The notes under the pieces: model-generated | The model's database searches: none | Told to the model about the DNA's origin: nothing | Seen by the model: only the letters and a program-made list of their open reading frames with translations | Position numbers and translations under genes: made by a program | Shown: positions 25,821 to 34,685 of the stretch, in pieces | Layout: each line of letters starts with the position of its first letter | Position numbering within the stretch: position 1 is the first letter of the stretch | Source: Microbispora amethystogenes | GTDB taxonomy: Bacteria > Actinomycetota > Actinomycetes > Streptosporangiales > Streptosporangiaceae | Length of the DNA: 64,000 bases | Direction: 5' to 3' | Assembly (NCBI RefSeq): GCF_016863015.1 | Contig: NZ_BOOB01000021.1 | Span: forward strand, 62,001-126,000

Positions 25821-25850
25821 ATAACGGTTAGCTGATAGATAGCGGTTAGC
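25821..25850. promoter_or_regulatory. Direct repeats upstream of the PadR operon
   Basis: ATAACGGTTAGC (25821-25832) and ATAGCGGTTAGC (25839-25850) are direct repeats 18 bases apart, in a locally AT-rich patch 11-40 bases upstream of the PadR start. A plausible PadR operator or promoter element. Confidence 0.5.
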
Positions 25851-26013
25851 CGTAGGAGGTGTCAAAACGACCGCCCCGTACCGGTGCCGCTTTCACCGCG
25901 AGCCGCGAGCAGGGGAGACAACCAGGGCGACCGTGACCAGCGCGTACGGCAGGAGGCGGCGCGGCGCGAAACCGGGGCGCGGCCAGCCGGGGGGGGCGCG
26001 GCGTGGCCTGGGG

Positions 26014-27123
26014 TCAGACGAGGGCGAGCTGGCGGTCGGGGGAGCGGCGGCGGCGCCAGCGCCGGGCGTGGCCGCCGATGCCGTAGGTCTCGGCCAGTGC
26101 CCGCACCTGCTCGGCGATCCGGCGGCGGTAGCCCTCCTCGGCGACCTGGCCCTTGCCGTACAGCGCCTGGTAACGCGGCACCAGGCCGGGGTGCTCGCGC
26201 TCCAGCCAGCCCAGGTATCCCTCGCGCACCCCGGACGGCAGGCGCAGCACGACCGGCGTCACGCTGACCGCCCCCGCCTCCGCCGCGCGCCTGACCGTGG
26301 CCAGCAGATGATCGCTGGAGTCGGTGACGAGCGGCAGGATCGGCGCCATCAGCACCCCGCAGGGGATGCCGGCGTCGTTGAGCGCGGCGCAGACCTCCAG
26401 CCGCCGCTGCGGCGTCGCGGCTCCGGGCTCCACGGCCCGCCGCACCCGGTCGTCGACGAAGCCGACCGACACCATGACACCGACCTGGGTCACCTTCGCG
26501 GCGTCGCGTAACAGGTCCAGGTCGCGCAGGATCAGCGGGCTCTTGGTCAGCACGGTGAACGGGTTGGCCGCGTCGGCCAGGGCCCGCACGACGCCCGGCA
26601 TGAGGCGGTAGATCTCCTCCGCCGGCTGGTAGCAGTCGCCGGTGAGGCCGAGCGCGACCTGCTCGCCGCCCCAGCGCGGGGAGGCCAGCTCACGGCGCAG
26701 CCGGCGGGCGAGATCGGTCTTCACGACGATACGGGTGGAGAAGTCCCGGCCCGGATCCAGGCCGAGGTAGCGGTGGCCGCGCCGGGCCGCGCAGTAGCCG
26801 CAGCCCGCCTCGCATCCGCGGTAGGGGCTCGCGGCCCAGGTGAAGGGCAGCTCGGCGGCGTCGGGCACGCGCTCCAGCGCGGCGCGCGCGGGCACCTCGT
26901 AGCAGGTGATGCCGTCGAACACACGGGTGACGGCCTGCCGCTCGATACGAGGGCGGGCGGGGCCCGCGCCGACGATCGACTGCTGCTCAGCGCCTGTGAT
27001 CGGCTGCTGCTCGGCACTGACGGTCGCATGCTGCTCGGCGGGCCGCGCCGTGCCCTGGTCCCCGGACGGGGAGTCGGGGCGGGAAGTGGCGTCGCGACGC
27101 ATGAGGATCAGTAGAACACGCAT
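26014..27123 (-). CDS. Radical SAM protein (Rv2578c/SPL-like family)
   Basis: About 369 residues from ATG 27123 (GGGGGTC upstream); ATG 27102 is the alternative. The 4Fe-4S motif is C-x3-C-x2-C in YRGCEAGCGYCAARRGHRYLG. The following VALGLTGDCYQPAEEIYRLM and VLTKSPLILRDLDLL are characteristic of the Rv2578c/SplB-like branch. The N-terminal 70 residues hold Gln/Ala repeats (EQQPITGAEQQSIVGAG). Reductive SAM cleavage is expected; the substrate of this branch is unknown to me. It is monocistronic, divergent from the CopC-like operon. Confidence 0.88.
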   Translation of the reverse strand: MRVLLILMRRDATSRPDSPSGDQGTARPAEQHATVSAEQQPITGAEQQSIVGAGPARPRIERQAVTRVFDGITCYEVPARAALERVPDAAELPFTWAASPYRGCEAGCGYCAARRGHRYLGLDPGRDFSTRIVVKTDLARRLRRELASPRWGGEQVALGLTGDCYQPAEEIYRLMPGVVRALADAANPFTVLTKSPLILRDLDLLRDAAKVTQVGVMVSVGFVDDRVRRAVEPGAATPQRRLEVCAALNDAGIPCGVLMAPILPLVTDSSDHLLATVRRAAEAGAVSVTPVVLRLPSGVREGYLGWLEREHPGLVPRYQALYGKGQVAEEGYRRRIAEQVRALAETYGIGGHARRWRRRRSPDRQLALV

Positions 27124-27296
27124 TCGACCCCCACGCCAAGTGTCCACGCCCGGCGGCGCGCCTGGCATCGCGGGAGGCCGGGCGCACGTTACTCCACTTT
27201 CGTTGCGAACGCATGAAGTTCTGTTCAATGACGTCATAAGTGGCTAATCTCGTCGCATTCGCCCCAGCCAGGGGCCGTACCCCATGGAGAGCGGAC

Positions 27297-28244
27297 GTGA
27301 CGATGGCACGGTGGTTGGGCCGGCTGCTTCTGCCGATCGTCGTCGGCGTGCTGGCCCTCGCCGCCCTGGCCGCTCCCGCCGCCGCCCACGGCCAGCTCGC
27401 GATGTCCACCCCGGCCAAGGACAGCACGGTGAAGACCCCGCTGGAGTCGCTGCGGCTCTACTTCACCGAGGCGCCCGCCCCGAACGCCTACTTCGCCGTC
27501 ACCGCGCCGAGCGGCGCCCGCGTCGACCAGACCTGGACGCACGGCCAGCCGGAACGGCTCGACAAGCCGGTCCAGGAGTACAACCTCGTCGACGGCGTGT
27601 GGGAGCCGAGCGTCTACAACACCGGGTTCCCCGCGGTGGTCCCCGTCGCCTACTGGCCCGAGCAGGGCGAGTACGTCGTCCATTACCTCTCGATCGCCTC
27701 CGACGGGGAGCCCGTCAAGGGAGAGCTGCGCTTCACCTACAAGGGCAGGACCACGGCGGCGCCCAAGGGCTGGAAGGCCCCGGCCAACGAGCCCGACGCC
27801 GCCCTGCTCGCCACGTCCGAGCCCGCAAGCGGCGCCACCGCGAACGCGACGCCCGACAACGGCGGCGGCGCGCTCGGGCCCGTGGCGCCCTCCCAGGCGG
27901 GCGCAGGCCCCACCACCGGCCCCGCCGCCGTGCCCGAGACCGGCGCCGGTACGGCCGGCCCGGCTCCCGCGGCGCGTACGGCGGCGCAGCAGGACGACTC
28001 CGGCACCGGCCTGTCGGTGTGGCTGGTGCCCGCCCTCCTCGTCGTGGCAGCGGGCGCCCTGATCCTGCGGGCGGCGCGCCGGCGGCCCGCCCCGGCCACC
28101 GGCGCCGCCCCGGCACGTACGGCGGGCCCGAAGAAGTCGGCGGCCGGACGGCCTTCCGGGCGCTCCACGCCCAAGCCGAAGACCCCCACGAGTTCGTCCC
28201 AGTCGCGGACGGCGAACCGCCCCAGGTCCGCCAAGCGGCGCTGA
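27297..28244 (+). CDS. CopC-like copper resistance protein with C-terminal membrane anchor
   Basis: A 315-residue protein; GTG 27297 sits 6 bases after GGAGA. The signal peptide (LLLPIVVGVLALAALAAPAAAHGQ) leaves His as the first mature residue, the copper-binding N-terminus expected of CopC/YobA proteins. Residues 30-150 form the CopC beta-sandwich (LAMSTPAKDSTVKTPLESLR, then LYFTEAPAPNAYFAVTAP). A Pro/Ala-rich linker follows, then a membrane helix (LSVWLVPALLVVAAGALIL) and a very basic tail. It is the first gene of a three-gene extracytoplasmic unit with the cupredoxin and the polytopic protein. Confidence 0.85.
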   Translation: MTMARWLGRLLLPIVVGVLALAALAAPAAAHGQLAMSTPAKDSTVKTPLESLRLYFTEAPAPNAYFAVTAPSGARVDQTWTHGQPERLDKPVQEYNLVDGVWEPSVYNTGFPAVVPVAYWPEQGEYVVHYLSIASDGEPVKGELRFTYKGRTTAAPKGWKAPANEPDAALLATSEPASGATANATPDNGGGALGPVAPSQAGAGPTTGPAAVPETGAGTAGPAPAARTAAQQDDSGTGLSVWLVPALLVVAAGALILRAARRRPAPATGAAPARTAGPKKSAAGRPSGRSTPKPKTPTSSSQSRTANRPRSAKRR

Positions 28245-28270
28245 ACCGCCCTCACCTCCGGAGAAATGTC

Positions 28271-28774
28271 GTGACGTTCACCCCTGCCCGCCGCCACCGT
28301 GCCCGCCGCCGCCCGCTGCTCGCCGCGCTCCTGCTCGGCGTGGCGCTGCCGATGGCGGTGTCGGCCTGCGGCGAGTCGGACACCGCCGCGCCCGCCGCCG
28401 CACCCACCACCGCGTCGTCCACCGAACTGCCCGCCGCGGCGGCGAGTGACGCGGCGACGGAGCCGGCCGCGCCCGCCACCGACGCGCCGGCCGACGCTCC
28501 CGCGGACGCGGACGTGAAGGAGATCGACGTCACGATCAAGGGCCGCAAGGTGACGCCGCCCCCGGGACGCATCGAGGTGGACAAGGGGCAGCGGGTGCGG
28601 ATCACCGTCACCGGCGACGCCGCCGACGAGGCGCACCTGCACGGGTACGACAAGGAGGCGGAGCTGAAGCCCGGCACCCCCGCCACCATCGAGTTCACGG
28701 CCGACGAGACCGGCCTGTTCGAGATGGAGACCCACGAGTCCGGCCTCCAGCTGTTCCAGCTCGTGGTGCGGTAG
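28271..28774 (+). CDS. Cupredoxin-like lipoprotein
   Basis: A 167-residue lipoprotein starting at GTG 28271 (GGAG 12 bases upstream). The signal peptide ends in VSAC. An Ala/Pro/Thr-rich tether (about 40-80) carries a plastocyanin/azurin-like domain: KEIDVTIKGRKVTPPPGRIE, then VDKGQRVRITVTGDAADEAH, then LHGYDKEAELKPGTPATIEF. His residues in AHLHGYD and the ETHESG loop near the C-terminus are candidate metal ligands, but a Cys ligand is absent, so copper binding is probable but not type 1. It lies between the CopC-like and membrane genes. Confidence 0.85.
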   Translation: MTFTPARRHRARRRPLLAALLLGVALPMAVSACGESDTAAPAAAPTTASSTELPAAAASDAATEPAAPATDAPADAPADADVKEIDVTIKGRKVTPPPGRIEVDKGQRVRITVTGDAADEAHLHGYDKEAELKPGTPATIEFTADETGLFEMETHESGLQLFQLVVR

Positions 28775-28783
28775 GCCCGTCCC

Positions 28784-30220
28784 ATGCTCCTCGCCCACGG
28801 GGTCGGCGGACGCCAGGACCTGCCGATCCCGTTCCCTGCCGCGCTGACCGGCGCGGCGCTGGCGTTGCTGGTGTCGTTCGTGGCACTCGGCGCGTTGTGG
28901 AAGGAGCCGCGGCTGGGCGGCGCCGACCCGCGCGCCCGCACCCTGCCGGGCGCGCTCCAGCGGGCCATGGCCACGCCGGCCTGGGACTGGGCCTGGCGGA
29001 TCGCCGGGCTCCTCGCCGCCGCCTACTTCTGCGTCGGGCTGGTCTTCGGCCCCGACAAGGCCGACAACCCCACGGCGGGCGCGTTCTACGTTCTGTTCTG
29101 GGTCGGCCTGGTGCCGCTGTCGCTGCTGTTCGGCCCGGTGTGGCGCGCCCTGAGCCCGTTGCGGACGCTGCACCTGCTGGCCTGCACGGCCCTGCGGCGC
29201 GACCCGGACGCCGGCCTGCGCCCACTGCCGCCGGGCGTCGGCTACTGGCCGGCCTGCGCCGGGCTGTTCGCCTTCGTCTGGCTGGAACTCGTCGCCCCCG
29301 AACGGGCCACCCTGCCGGTCATCGGCGCCTGGCTCGCGGCGTACACGGTGATCATGCTCGCGGGAGCGGTCGTCTTCGGCGCCGGGTGGTTCGGCCACGC
29401 CGATCCGTTCGAGGCCTACAGCGGCATCGTGGGCAGGCTCGCGCCGGTGCACCGGCGCGACGACGGCGTCGTCGCCTGGCGCAACTCGCTCGACGGCATG
29501 GCCGGGCTGCGACCGGCGCCGGGACTGACGACGCTGGTGGTCGTCCTCCTTGGCTCCACCATGTACGACAGCCTGTCCAACGCCCCGATCTGGGTGCGGT
29601 TCATCCAGGAGAGCCCGATTCCGGCGCCGGTGACCGGCACCGCCGGGCTGCTGGCGGTCATCGGCCTGGTGCTCGCGGCGTACCGCGTCGCGACCGCGCT
29701 CGCCGGGCGGTGGGGCGCCGCCGGCGCCGGGACGACAGCGGGGAAAACGGCGGGGAAAACGGCGGGGAAAACGGCGGGGAAAACGGCGGGGAAAACGGCG
29801 GGGAAAACGGCAGAGACCACGGCGGGGACGACGACCGGGACAACAGCGGGGCAGACGGCGGGGGAGATCGCCCACTCGATCGTGCCGATCGCCGTCGGAT
29901 ACGTGATCGCCCACTACTACACGCTGTTCCTCCTGGAAGGGCAGCGGACCATCGCGCTGCTGTCCGACCCGCTGGACACCGGCGCCAACTGGCTGGGCAC
30001 CGCCGGCTGGAAAATCCAGGCGCTCGGCACCACCCCCGCCGGAGTCGCCACCCTCCAGGTGACGGTGATCGTCGTCGGCCACGTGCTGGGCACCGTGCTG
30101 GCCCACGACCGCGCCCTCGCCCTGTTCCCCCGGCGGACCGCCGTCATCGGGCAGGTCCCCCTGCTCGTGCTGATGGTCGTCTACACCGTGGTGGGCCTGC
30201 TCCTGCTGTTCGCCGCCTGA
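28784..30220 (+). CDS. Polytopic membrane protein of the CopC/cupredoxin operon
   Basis: A 478-residue protein with about 10 membrane segments. The start is ATG 28784, 10 bases after the previous stop. The N-terminal LLAHGVGGRQDLPIPF is distinctive. Similar actinomycete proteins are often auto-annotated as fenitrothion hydrolase; no hydrolase motif is evident to me and I do not adopt that name. A cytoplasmic or external loop between segments holds six TAGK repeats from a 12-bp array. The conserved His pairs (GHADPFEAY; IAHYYTLF) could bind metal. With a CopC-like protein and a cupredoxin, copper handling or membrane redox is the best guess. Confidence 0.75.
   Translation: MLLAHGVGGRQDLPIPFPAALTGAALALLVSFVALGALWKEPRLGGADPRARTLPGALQRAMATPAWDWAWRIAGLLAAAYFCVGLVFGPDKADNPTAGAFYVLFWVGLVPLSLLFGPVWRALSPLRTLHLLACTALRRDPDAGLRPLPPGVGYWPACAGLFAFVWLELVAPERATLPVIGAWLAAYTVIMLAGAVVFGAGWFGHADPFEAYSGIVGRLAPVHRRDDGVVAWRNSLDGMAGLRPAPGLTTLVVVLLGSTMYDSLSNAPIWVRFIQESPIPAPVTGTAGLLAVIGLVLAAYRVATALAGRWGAAGAGTTAGKTAGKTAGKTAGKTAGKTAGKTAETTAGTTTGTTAGQTAGEIAHSIVPIAVGYVIAHYYTLFLLEGQRTIALLSDPLDTGANWLGTAGWKIQALGTTPAGVATLQVTVIVVGHVLGTVLAHDRALALFPRRTAVIGQVPLLVLMVVYTVVGLLLLFAA
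29735..29806 (+). repeat. 12-bp tandem repeat (TAGK x6) inside the membrane protein
   Basis: Six head-to-tail copies of acggcggggaaa (first copy acagcggggaaa). They are in frame and code for Thr-Ala-Gly-Lys, inserting a basic stretch in a loop. Degenerate copies continue to about 29860. Confidence 0.97.
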
Positions 30221-30235
30221 CGGGAGTGCCGCGAG

Positions 30236-30278
30236 CCCGGGGCGGCAGCGGCTGTCCCGCCGCCGCTCCCGCCCCGGG
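30236..30278. terminator. Strong bidirectional terminator
   Basis: CCCGGGGCGG (30236-30245) pairs with CCGCCCCGGG (30269-30278). After one unpaired base on each side, AGCGGC (30247-30252) pairs with GCCGCT (30262-30267) around a 9-base loop. It separates the convergent membrane protein and GH39-like genes. Confidence 0.85.
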
Positions 30279-30286
30279 TCACCGCG

Positions 30287-33055
30287 TCAGCCGACCTTGA
30301 TCGGCGCTATGTCGAACCTGTCGAGGTTCGGCGCCCACTGGCTGTCGAGCTCGGAGATGCACGGTGCCGGGCATCCCTGGGCCTTCGCGCCGTTGGCGGG
30401 ATCGTTGTACACACTGATCGTGTTCGTACCGGCCTTGAGGCTCACCGGCACGCCGCGAGCCCACCAGTTGCCCCAGGACCAGGTGTTCTTGAACCAGTAC
30501 CGCTTCGAGTCCCCGTCGTTGACGGAGATGTCGAGGGGCCGCGAGATGATGTCGGCGTTGTAGACGTGGCCGGACTTCCGCTCGTCGTTGGCGTACTGCA
30601 CGACGAGCATGTAGTCACCCGCCTTGTCCACGTCGACCTGGAGGGTCAGCCGGTTCTGCGGTCCTTGTCCGATCCAGCCGACGAACTTCCCTCCGGAGGC
30701 GTAGCCGTGGTTGTCCACCGCGGCCGAGCCGGACCGGGCGGCGGACTCGGCCTCGATCACCTGCACCGGCCGGGGCCCGGACGTCGCCCGGGTCACACTC
30801 ACCTTGTCAAGGCGCACCGGCGTGGGGCCGGAGGGCTCCACCGTCACCCGGTTGACGCCCGCCGACAGGAACAGCCGGTGCCGGTCGGCCTTCCAGAAGG
30901 TGCCGCCGCCCGGGTTGGCGTGGAGCACCGCACCGTCGACCGCGCGCCGGTCGAGCCCGATGTTCGCGGTGACCGACCCCGGCTTGCCGGGGCTGTTGTG
31001 CCGGAACTCCAGGTCGTAGTACCCGTCCTCCTCGGCGTACACGGTGAACATGGCCTCGCCGCCGCGCTTGAGGGTGAGGAAGCCCGCCTCCGACTGCTTC
31101 GGCTGGTCGTACTCGTAGGTCACGTCGCCCTTGGTCTGCGACCGCTCGGCCTCGTAGTCCCGGGTGACCGGGCCGGCGGCGGCCGGTTCCAGGTCGATGC
31201 GGTCCAGCGTCGCCTGGCCGACCGCGGTGCCCAGCTCCGGATGGGACTTGGCCAGCCGAATCTGGTTCGCGCCCGCCTGGAGCTGAACCACCACGTCCTT
31301 GCGAGTGCGCCACTGGAAGTTGAGCGTGGCCTGGTAGTCCACGAGCCGCGCCTGAGCGCCGTTGACCGTGAGCACCTGCTGGGCGGGCTGACCGGTCTGG
31401 TTCGCGTACAGGATGCCCAGCTTGTAGGCACCGGCCTTGGGCACGTTCACGTCGAACGTCACCGCACTGTTGCTCTGGGTGAGATTGCCGACGTGGCGCG
31501 TGCCGGAGGTGGCGGCCGCGTTCCAGTTCGACGGGGTGCCGAAGGTCTGAACCGTTCCGGCCGTGACGGTGGCCAGCTCCGCCTCGTACGAGCCTCGCCA
31601 GGGCAGGTCCACGGACTGGCGGGTGCCGACGCCGCCGGGCGAAAGCACGATCTCGTACACCGACATCTGGTCGACGTTATGCCCGCCGTCGCCTTCGACG
31701 CCCAGCCCGCGGATCGGGATCGTCAGCGACCCGTTCTCGGGAGCGAGGTCGACGTCGCGCAGCACGACCGGCGGCGGGGCGTCGGAGTTCTGGCCGCTCC
31801 ACGTCGTCGCCGACACGGTCACGTTGACCTTGTCGCCGAACACTTCGCCGTCGATGCCGCCGACCACCACGTCGAAGTCGGCCGAGGCGCCGCCACCGGC
31901 CACGATGCGCGCTTGCCTGCGGTCGTCGTCGATGACCGCGATGCCTTCGAGCTTGTCGAGGGTGGTCGGGGTCGGGGGAGTGACCTTGACCGTGTCACCG
32001 CCGGCCATGTCGGCGTACATCTTGTAGAACCACCAGCCGCCGCCGGGCTTGTTGGTCTCCACGACGTCGCCGCCGAGCAGGCCGGCCGCGGTCCAGTACG
32101 CCTTGCCGCCCGCGTCGACCTTGGTGTCCTCGAACATGGCGACATACTGGATGAGCTGGCCGGGCACCGTCAGGTCGCGGTTGCCGCCGTACTCGTTGAT
32201 GTTGATCGGGATGGGGGAGACGCCTCGTTCCTGCTCCAGGTTCCGGTAGGTCCGGTAGTTGGTGCGGTAGTAGTTGCCGCCGGCGGGGTTGAGGCTGCCG
32301 GACTCCAGCTGGTGCCAGGACACGAAGTCGGGCAGCACGTTGTTGTCGCGGGCGTAGGTGAGGAAGTCACCGTAGTTGCGGGCCCGGAAGGTGGCGTCGT
32401 TGAGGCCCATGACCCGCGCGCCCGGGTGGTTGGCGCGGATGTACTCCACGGCCGCCTTCCAGTGCGCCATCAGGGCGGCCATCCGGGTCTGGTACTGCGC
32501 GGTGTTGCCGGTGGAGGTGTTGTACCAGATGCCGTCGGGCTCGTTGAACGGCACGTAGACGATGCGGTCGGCGTACGGGCTGTTCTTGACCTGGTTGACG
32601 ACCCAGGCGAGCTTCTGCATGTAGTTGTCGAAGCAGACCTGGTTGCAGGGGATCACGCCGCCCGCGTTCTCGTACGTCCACTGCGCGTACATGTCCTGGA
32701 CGTTGACCTGGATGTACTTGCCGCCGTTGCGGAAGAACGAGGGCGCCACCGACAAGGCGTCGCCGTTGGGGTGCTGGGCGCCCGCGGGTGGCTTCTGGTT
32801 GACGGTGGTCAGCCGCAGCGGCTCGAGCGTGTTGTCGCTGGGCACGCCCTCGTCGCTCAGCCCGTACAGCGCTCCGCCGGCGGCGCCGCGGAACGCGCCG
32901 GTCCTCGTGCCGAGGTCGACGACCAGCTGCGTGGCCGCCGGGCCGTCTCCCTGTGCGGGGACCGCCGCCGTCACCCCTGCCGTCACGAGGGCGAACGTGG
33001 TTGTCACCGCGGCGATGATTCGCCGTGTTCGCCGATCTGTTGGTAATTTGGACAT
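30287..33055 (-). CDS. Secreted GH39-like glycoside hydrolase with CBM-like modules
   Basis: A 922-residue protein starting at ATG 33055 with GAGGAGAGG upstream. The signal peptide ends about residue 37. The catalytic (beta/alpha)8 domain has the clan A acid/base Glu172 in YVPFNEPDG and nucleophile Glu288 in PININEYGG, the GH39/GH30-like arrangement. A beta domain follows (DFDVVVGGIDGEVFGDKVNV), then three or four CBM35/CBM6-like jelly rolls that begin with acidic signature phrases (YEAELATVTAGTVQTFG; YEAERSQTKGDVTYEYDQ; VIEAESAARSGSAAVDNHGY). Exact GH family assignment is tentative. It is the last gene of the GH36 operon, after a 213-base gap with a hairpin. It should act outside the cell on a polysaccharide and release sugars for the ABC importer. 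Confidence 0.82.
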   Translation of the reverse strand: MSKLPTDRRTRRIIAAVTTTFALVTAGVTAAVPAQGDGPAATQLVVDLGTRTGAFRGAAGGALYGLSDEGVPSDNTLEPLRLTTVNQKPPAGAQHPNGDALSVAPSFFRNGGKYIQVNVQDMYAQWTYENAGGVIPCNQVCFDNYMQKLAWVVNQVKNSPYADRIVYVPFNEPDGIWYNTSTGNTAQYQTRMAALMAHWKAAVEYIRANHPGARVMGLNDATFRARNYGDFLTYARDNNVLPDFVSWHQLESGSLNPAGGNYYRTNYRTYRNLEQERGVSPIPININEYGGNRDLTVPGQLIQYVAMFEDTKVDAGGKAYWTAAGLLGGDVVETNKPGGGWWFYKMYADMAGGDTVKVTPPTPTTLDKLEGIAVIDDDRRQARIVAGGGASADFDVVVGGIDGEVFGDKVNVTVSATTWSGQNSDAPPPVVLRDVDLAPENGSLTIPIRGLGVEGDGGHNVDQMSVYEIVLSPGGVGTRQSVDLPWRGSYEAELATVTAGTVQTFGTPSNWNAAATSGTRHVGNLTQSNSAVTFDVNVPKAGAYKLGILYANQTGQPAQQVLTVNGAQARLVDYQATLNFQWRTRKDVVVQLQAGANQIRLAKSHPELGTAVGQATLDRIDLEPAAAGPVTRDYEAERSQTKGDVTYEYDQPKQSEAGFLTLKRGGEAMFTVYAEEDGYYDLEFRHNSPGKPGSVTANIGLDRRAVDGAVLHANPGGGTFWKADRHRLFLSAGVNRVTVEPSGPTPVRLDKVSVTRATSGPRPVQVIEAESAARSGSAAVDNHGYASGGKFVGWIGQGPQNRLTLQVDVDKAGDYMLVVQYANDERKSGHVYNADIISRPLDISVNDGDSKRYWFKNTWSWGNWWARGVPVSLKAGTNTISVYNDPANGAKAQGCPAPCISELDSQWAPNLDRFDIAPIKVG

Positions 33056-33197
33056 GCCTCTCCTCTGGCTCTCCAGTCGATGGCCGATGGGGTAGGGGGG
33101 TTCGTTGATCGAAGGTGGCCGGCCGAGCCCTTGCACAGGCGTTTCTCGGCCGGTTCACCGCGTTTTCTCATGTGGTCCGGTGTTTCCGGCTCCGCGC

Positions 33198-33216
33198 GGG
33201 CGGTGATCTACCGCCC
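33198..33216. promoter_or_regulatory. Hairpin between binding-protein and GH39-like genes
   Basis: GGGCGGT (33198-33204) pairs perfectly with ACCGCCC (33210-33216) around a 5-base loop, in the 213-base gap after the substrate-binding gene. It could attenuate expression of the downstream GH gene or protect the 3' end of the binding-protein message. Confidence 0.5.
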
Positions 33217-33268
33217 AGGGGAATCCGTGTCGGCATGTGGTGCGCCGGGGGCTACTGGAACGCCGGGG

Positions 33269-34636
33269 CTACTGGAACAGGGCGTTGACTTCGTCGTTGG
33301 CCTTCGTGAGCGACGACGGCTCCGCTTCGAAGCTCAGCACCGCGTCGATCGCCGGGCCCATCACCGCACCGATGTCGCTGGCGTGGTCGGTGATCGGGAA
33401 CAGCGAGGTCGTGTTCTCGTGGATCTGCACGGTGAAGGCGCCGATGTCGATGCCCTTGGCCTTGAACTTCTCCTCGGCGACGGTGAGCGCCTCAGGGATC
33501 GCCGGGAAGACGATGGCCTTGTCGCCGACCGTCTTCTGGCAGTCCGCGGACGCCAGGTACTTGACCCACCGCCAGGCCTGGTCCTTGTGCTTGGTGCCGG
33601 CGTAGATGGAGTCGGCCAGACCGTTGTAGATGGTCGCGCGCTTCCCGGAGGGGCCGACGGGCGTGGGGGCCGTGCCCACCTCGACCCCGTCGTAGCCGTA
33701 GTACGTGTTGATCATCCACGAGCCGTTGGTGGACAGCGCGTACTTGCCGGCGCCGAAGCCGTCGTTGACGCTGGTGCCGGACCGGGCGATGGCCAGGCTC
33801 GGCATGTACCCCTTGTCGATCAGCCCGCGCCACCACGCGATGGTCTTCTGGAAACGCGGGTCGTCGTACCGGAACTTCGTGCCCCACGGGTTCTTGTCCG
33901 TGAACTGCCAGCCGGTGGACAGCGCGTACATGCTCCACATCTGCTGGCCGACACCTGCGCCGTTGTTCTCGTCCAGGCCCAGGCCGTAGACCTTGACGTT
34001 CTTCTTGTCGAAGCCGGGCTCGTCGCCGCGCCTGCCGTTCTTGTCGACGGTGAGGCGCGCGATGATCTTCTCGTAGGTGCCGCCGTCGTCAGGGTTCCAG
34101 GTGAGCGACTTCATCTGGTCCTCGGTGATGCCGGCGTCGTCGAGCATCTTCTTGTTGTAGAAGATCGCCACCGTGTCGAAGTCCTTCGGCAGGCCGTACC
34201 GCTTGCCGTCGGCCGACACCCACAGGTCGGCGAGGCCGGGGGCGTAGACGTCGGTCTTGGTGCCGTCGGCGGCGACGAACTCGTCCAGCGGCAGGATCTG
34301 CTGCTTGCCCGCGAACTCGGGGTAGTAGTTCAGGTGGTTGGTGAAGACGTCCGGCGCGTTGCCGGACACGAGGTTGGTCGTGAGGCTGGTCCAGTAGTCG
34401 GCCCAGCCGAACTGTGAGATTTTCACGGTGATCTCGGGGTTCGCGGCGTGGAACGCGTCGGCGCAGGCCTGGTAGGCCGGCAACTGGTTGGAGTCCCACA
34501 GCCAGTAGCTGATCTCGGTCTTCTCCGGGGCCTGGGCGTTACCGCTCCCGCCGCCGCTGTCGTCCCCGCTGCCGCACCCGGCCAGGGCCAGCGGAAGTAT
34601 CGTCGCGACAGCGGCGAGGCGCGTTATCCGTCTCAT
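33269..34636 (-). CDS. ABC sugar-binding lipoprotein
   Basis: A 455-residue protein, ATG 34636 with AAGGAGATCTGGC. The lipobox is LALAGC. It is an extracellular solute-binding protein family 1 member: TEISYWLWDSNQLPAYQACA, then SGNAPDVFTNHLNYYPEF, then YNGLADSIYAGTKHKDQAWR. Many Trp and Asp in the ligand half are typical of oligosaccharide binders. It lies between the two permeases and the secreted GH39-like enzyme, so it probably captures the oligosaccharides that enzyme releases. No ATPase gene is in the operon; such systems share MsiK elsewhere. Confidence 0.93.
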   Translation of the reverse strand: MRRITRLAAVATILPLALAGCGSGDDSGGGSGNAQAPEKTEISYWLWDSNQLPAYQACADAFHAANPEITVKISQFGWADYWTSLTTNLVSGNAPDVFTNHLNYYPEFAGKQQILPLDEFVAADGTKTDVYAPGLADLWVSADGKRYGLPKDFDTVAIFYNKKMLDDAGITEDQMKSLTWNPDDGGTYEKIIARLTVDKNGRRGDEPGFDKKNVKVYGLGLDENNGAGVGQQMWSMYALSTGWQFTDKNPWGTKFRYDDPRFQKTIAWWRGLIDKGYMPSLAIARSGTSVNDGFGAGKYALSTNGSWMINTYYGYDGVEVGTAPTPVGPSGKRATIYNGLADSIYAGTKHKDQAWRWVKYLASADCQKTVGDKAIVFPAIPEALTVAEEKFKAKGIDIGAFTVQIHENTTSLFPITDHASDIGAVMGPAIDAVLSFEAEPSSLTKANDEVNALFQ

Positions 34637-34685
34637 GCCAGATCTCCTTGTTGCGGTGGGGGGATGAGGGCGGTTCAGGGAGGGA

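Noticed and set aside
28784-30220. Annotation as fenitrothion hydrolase
   Set aside because: The name circulates for this family, but I see no hydrolase motif, and the neighbours suggest metal or redox work.
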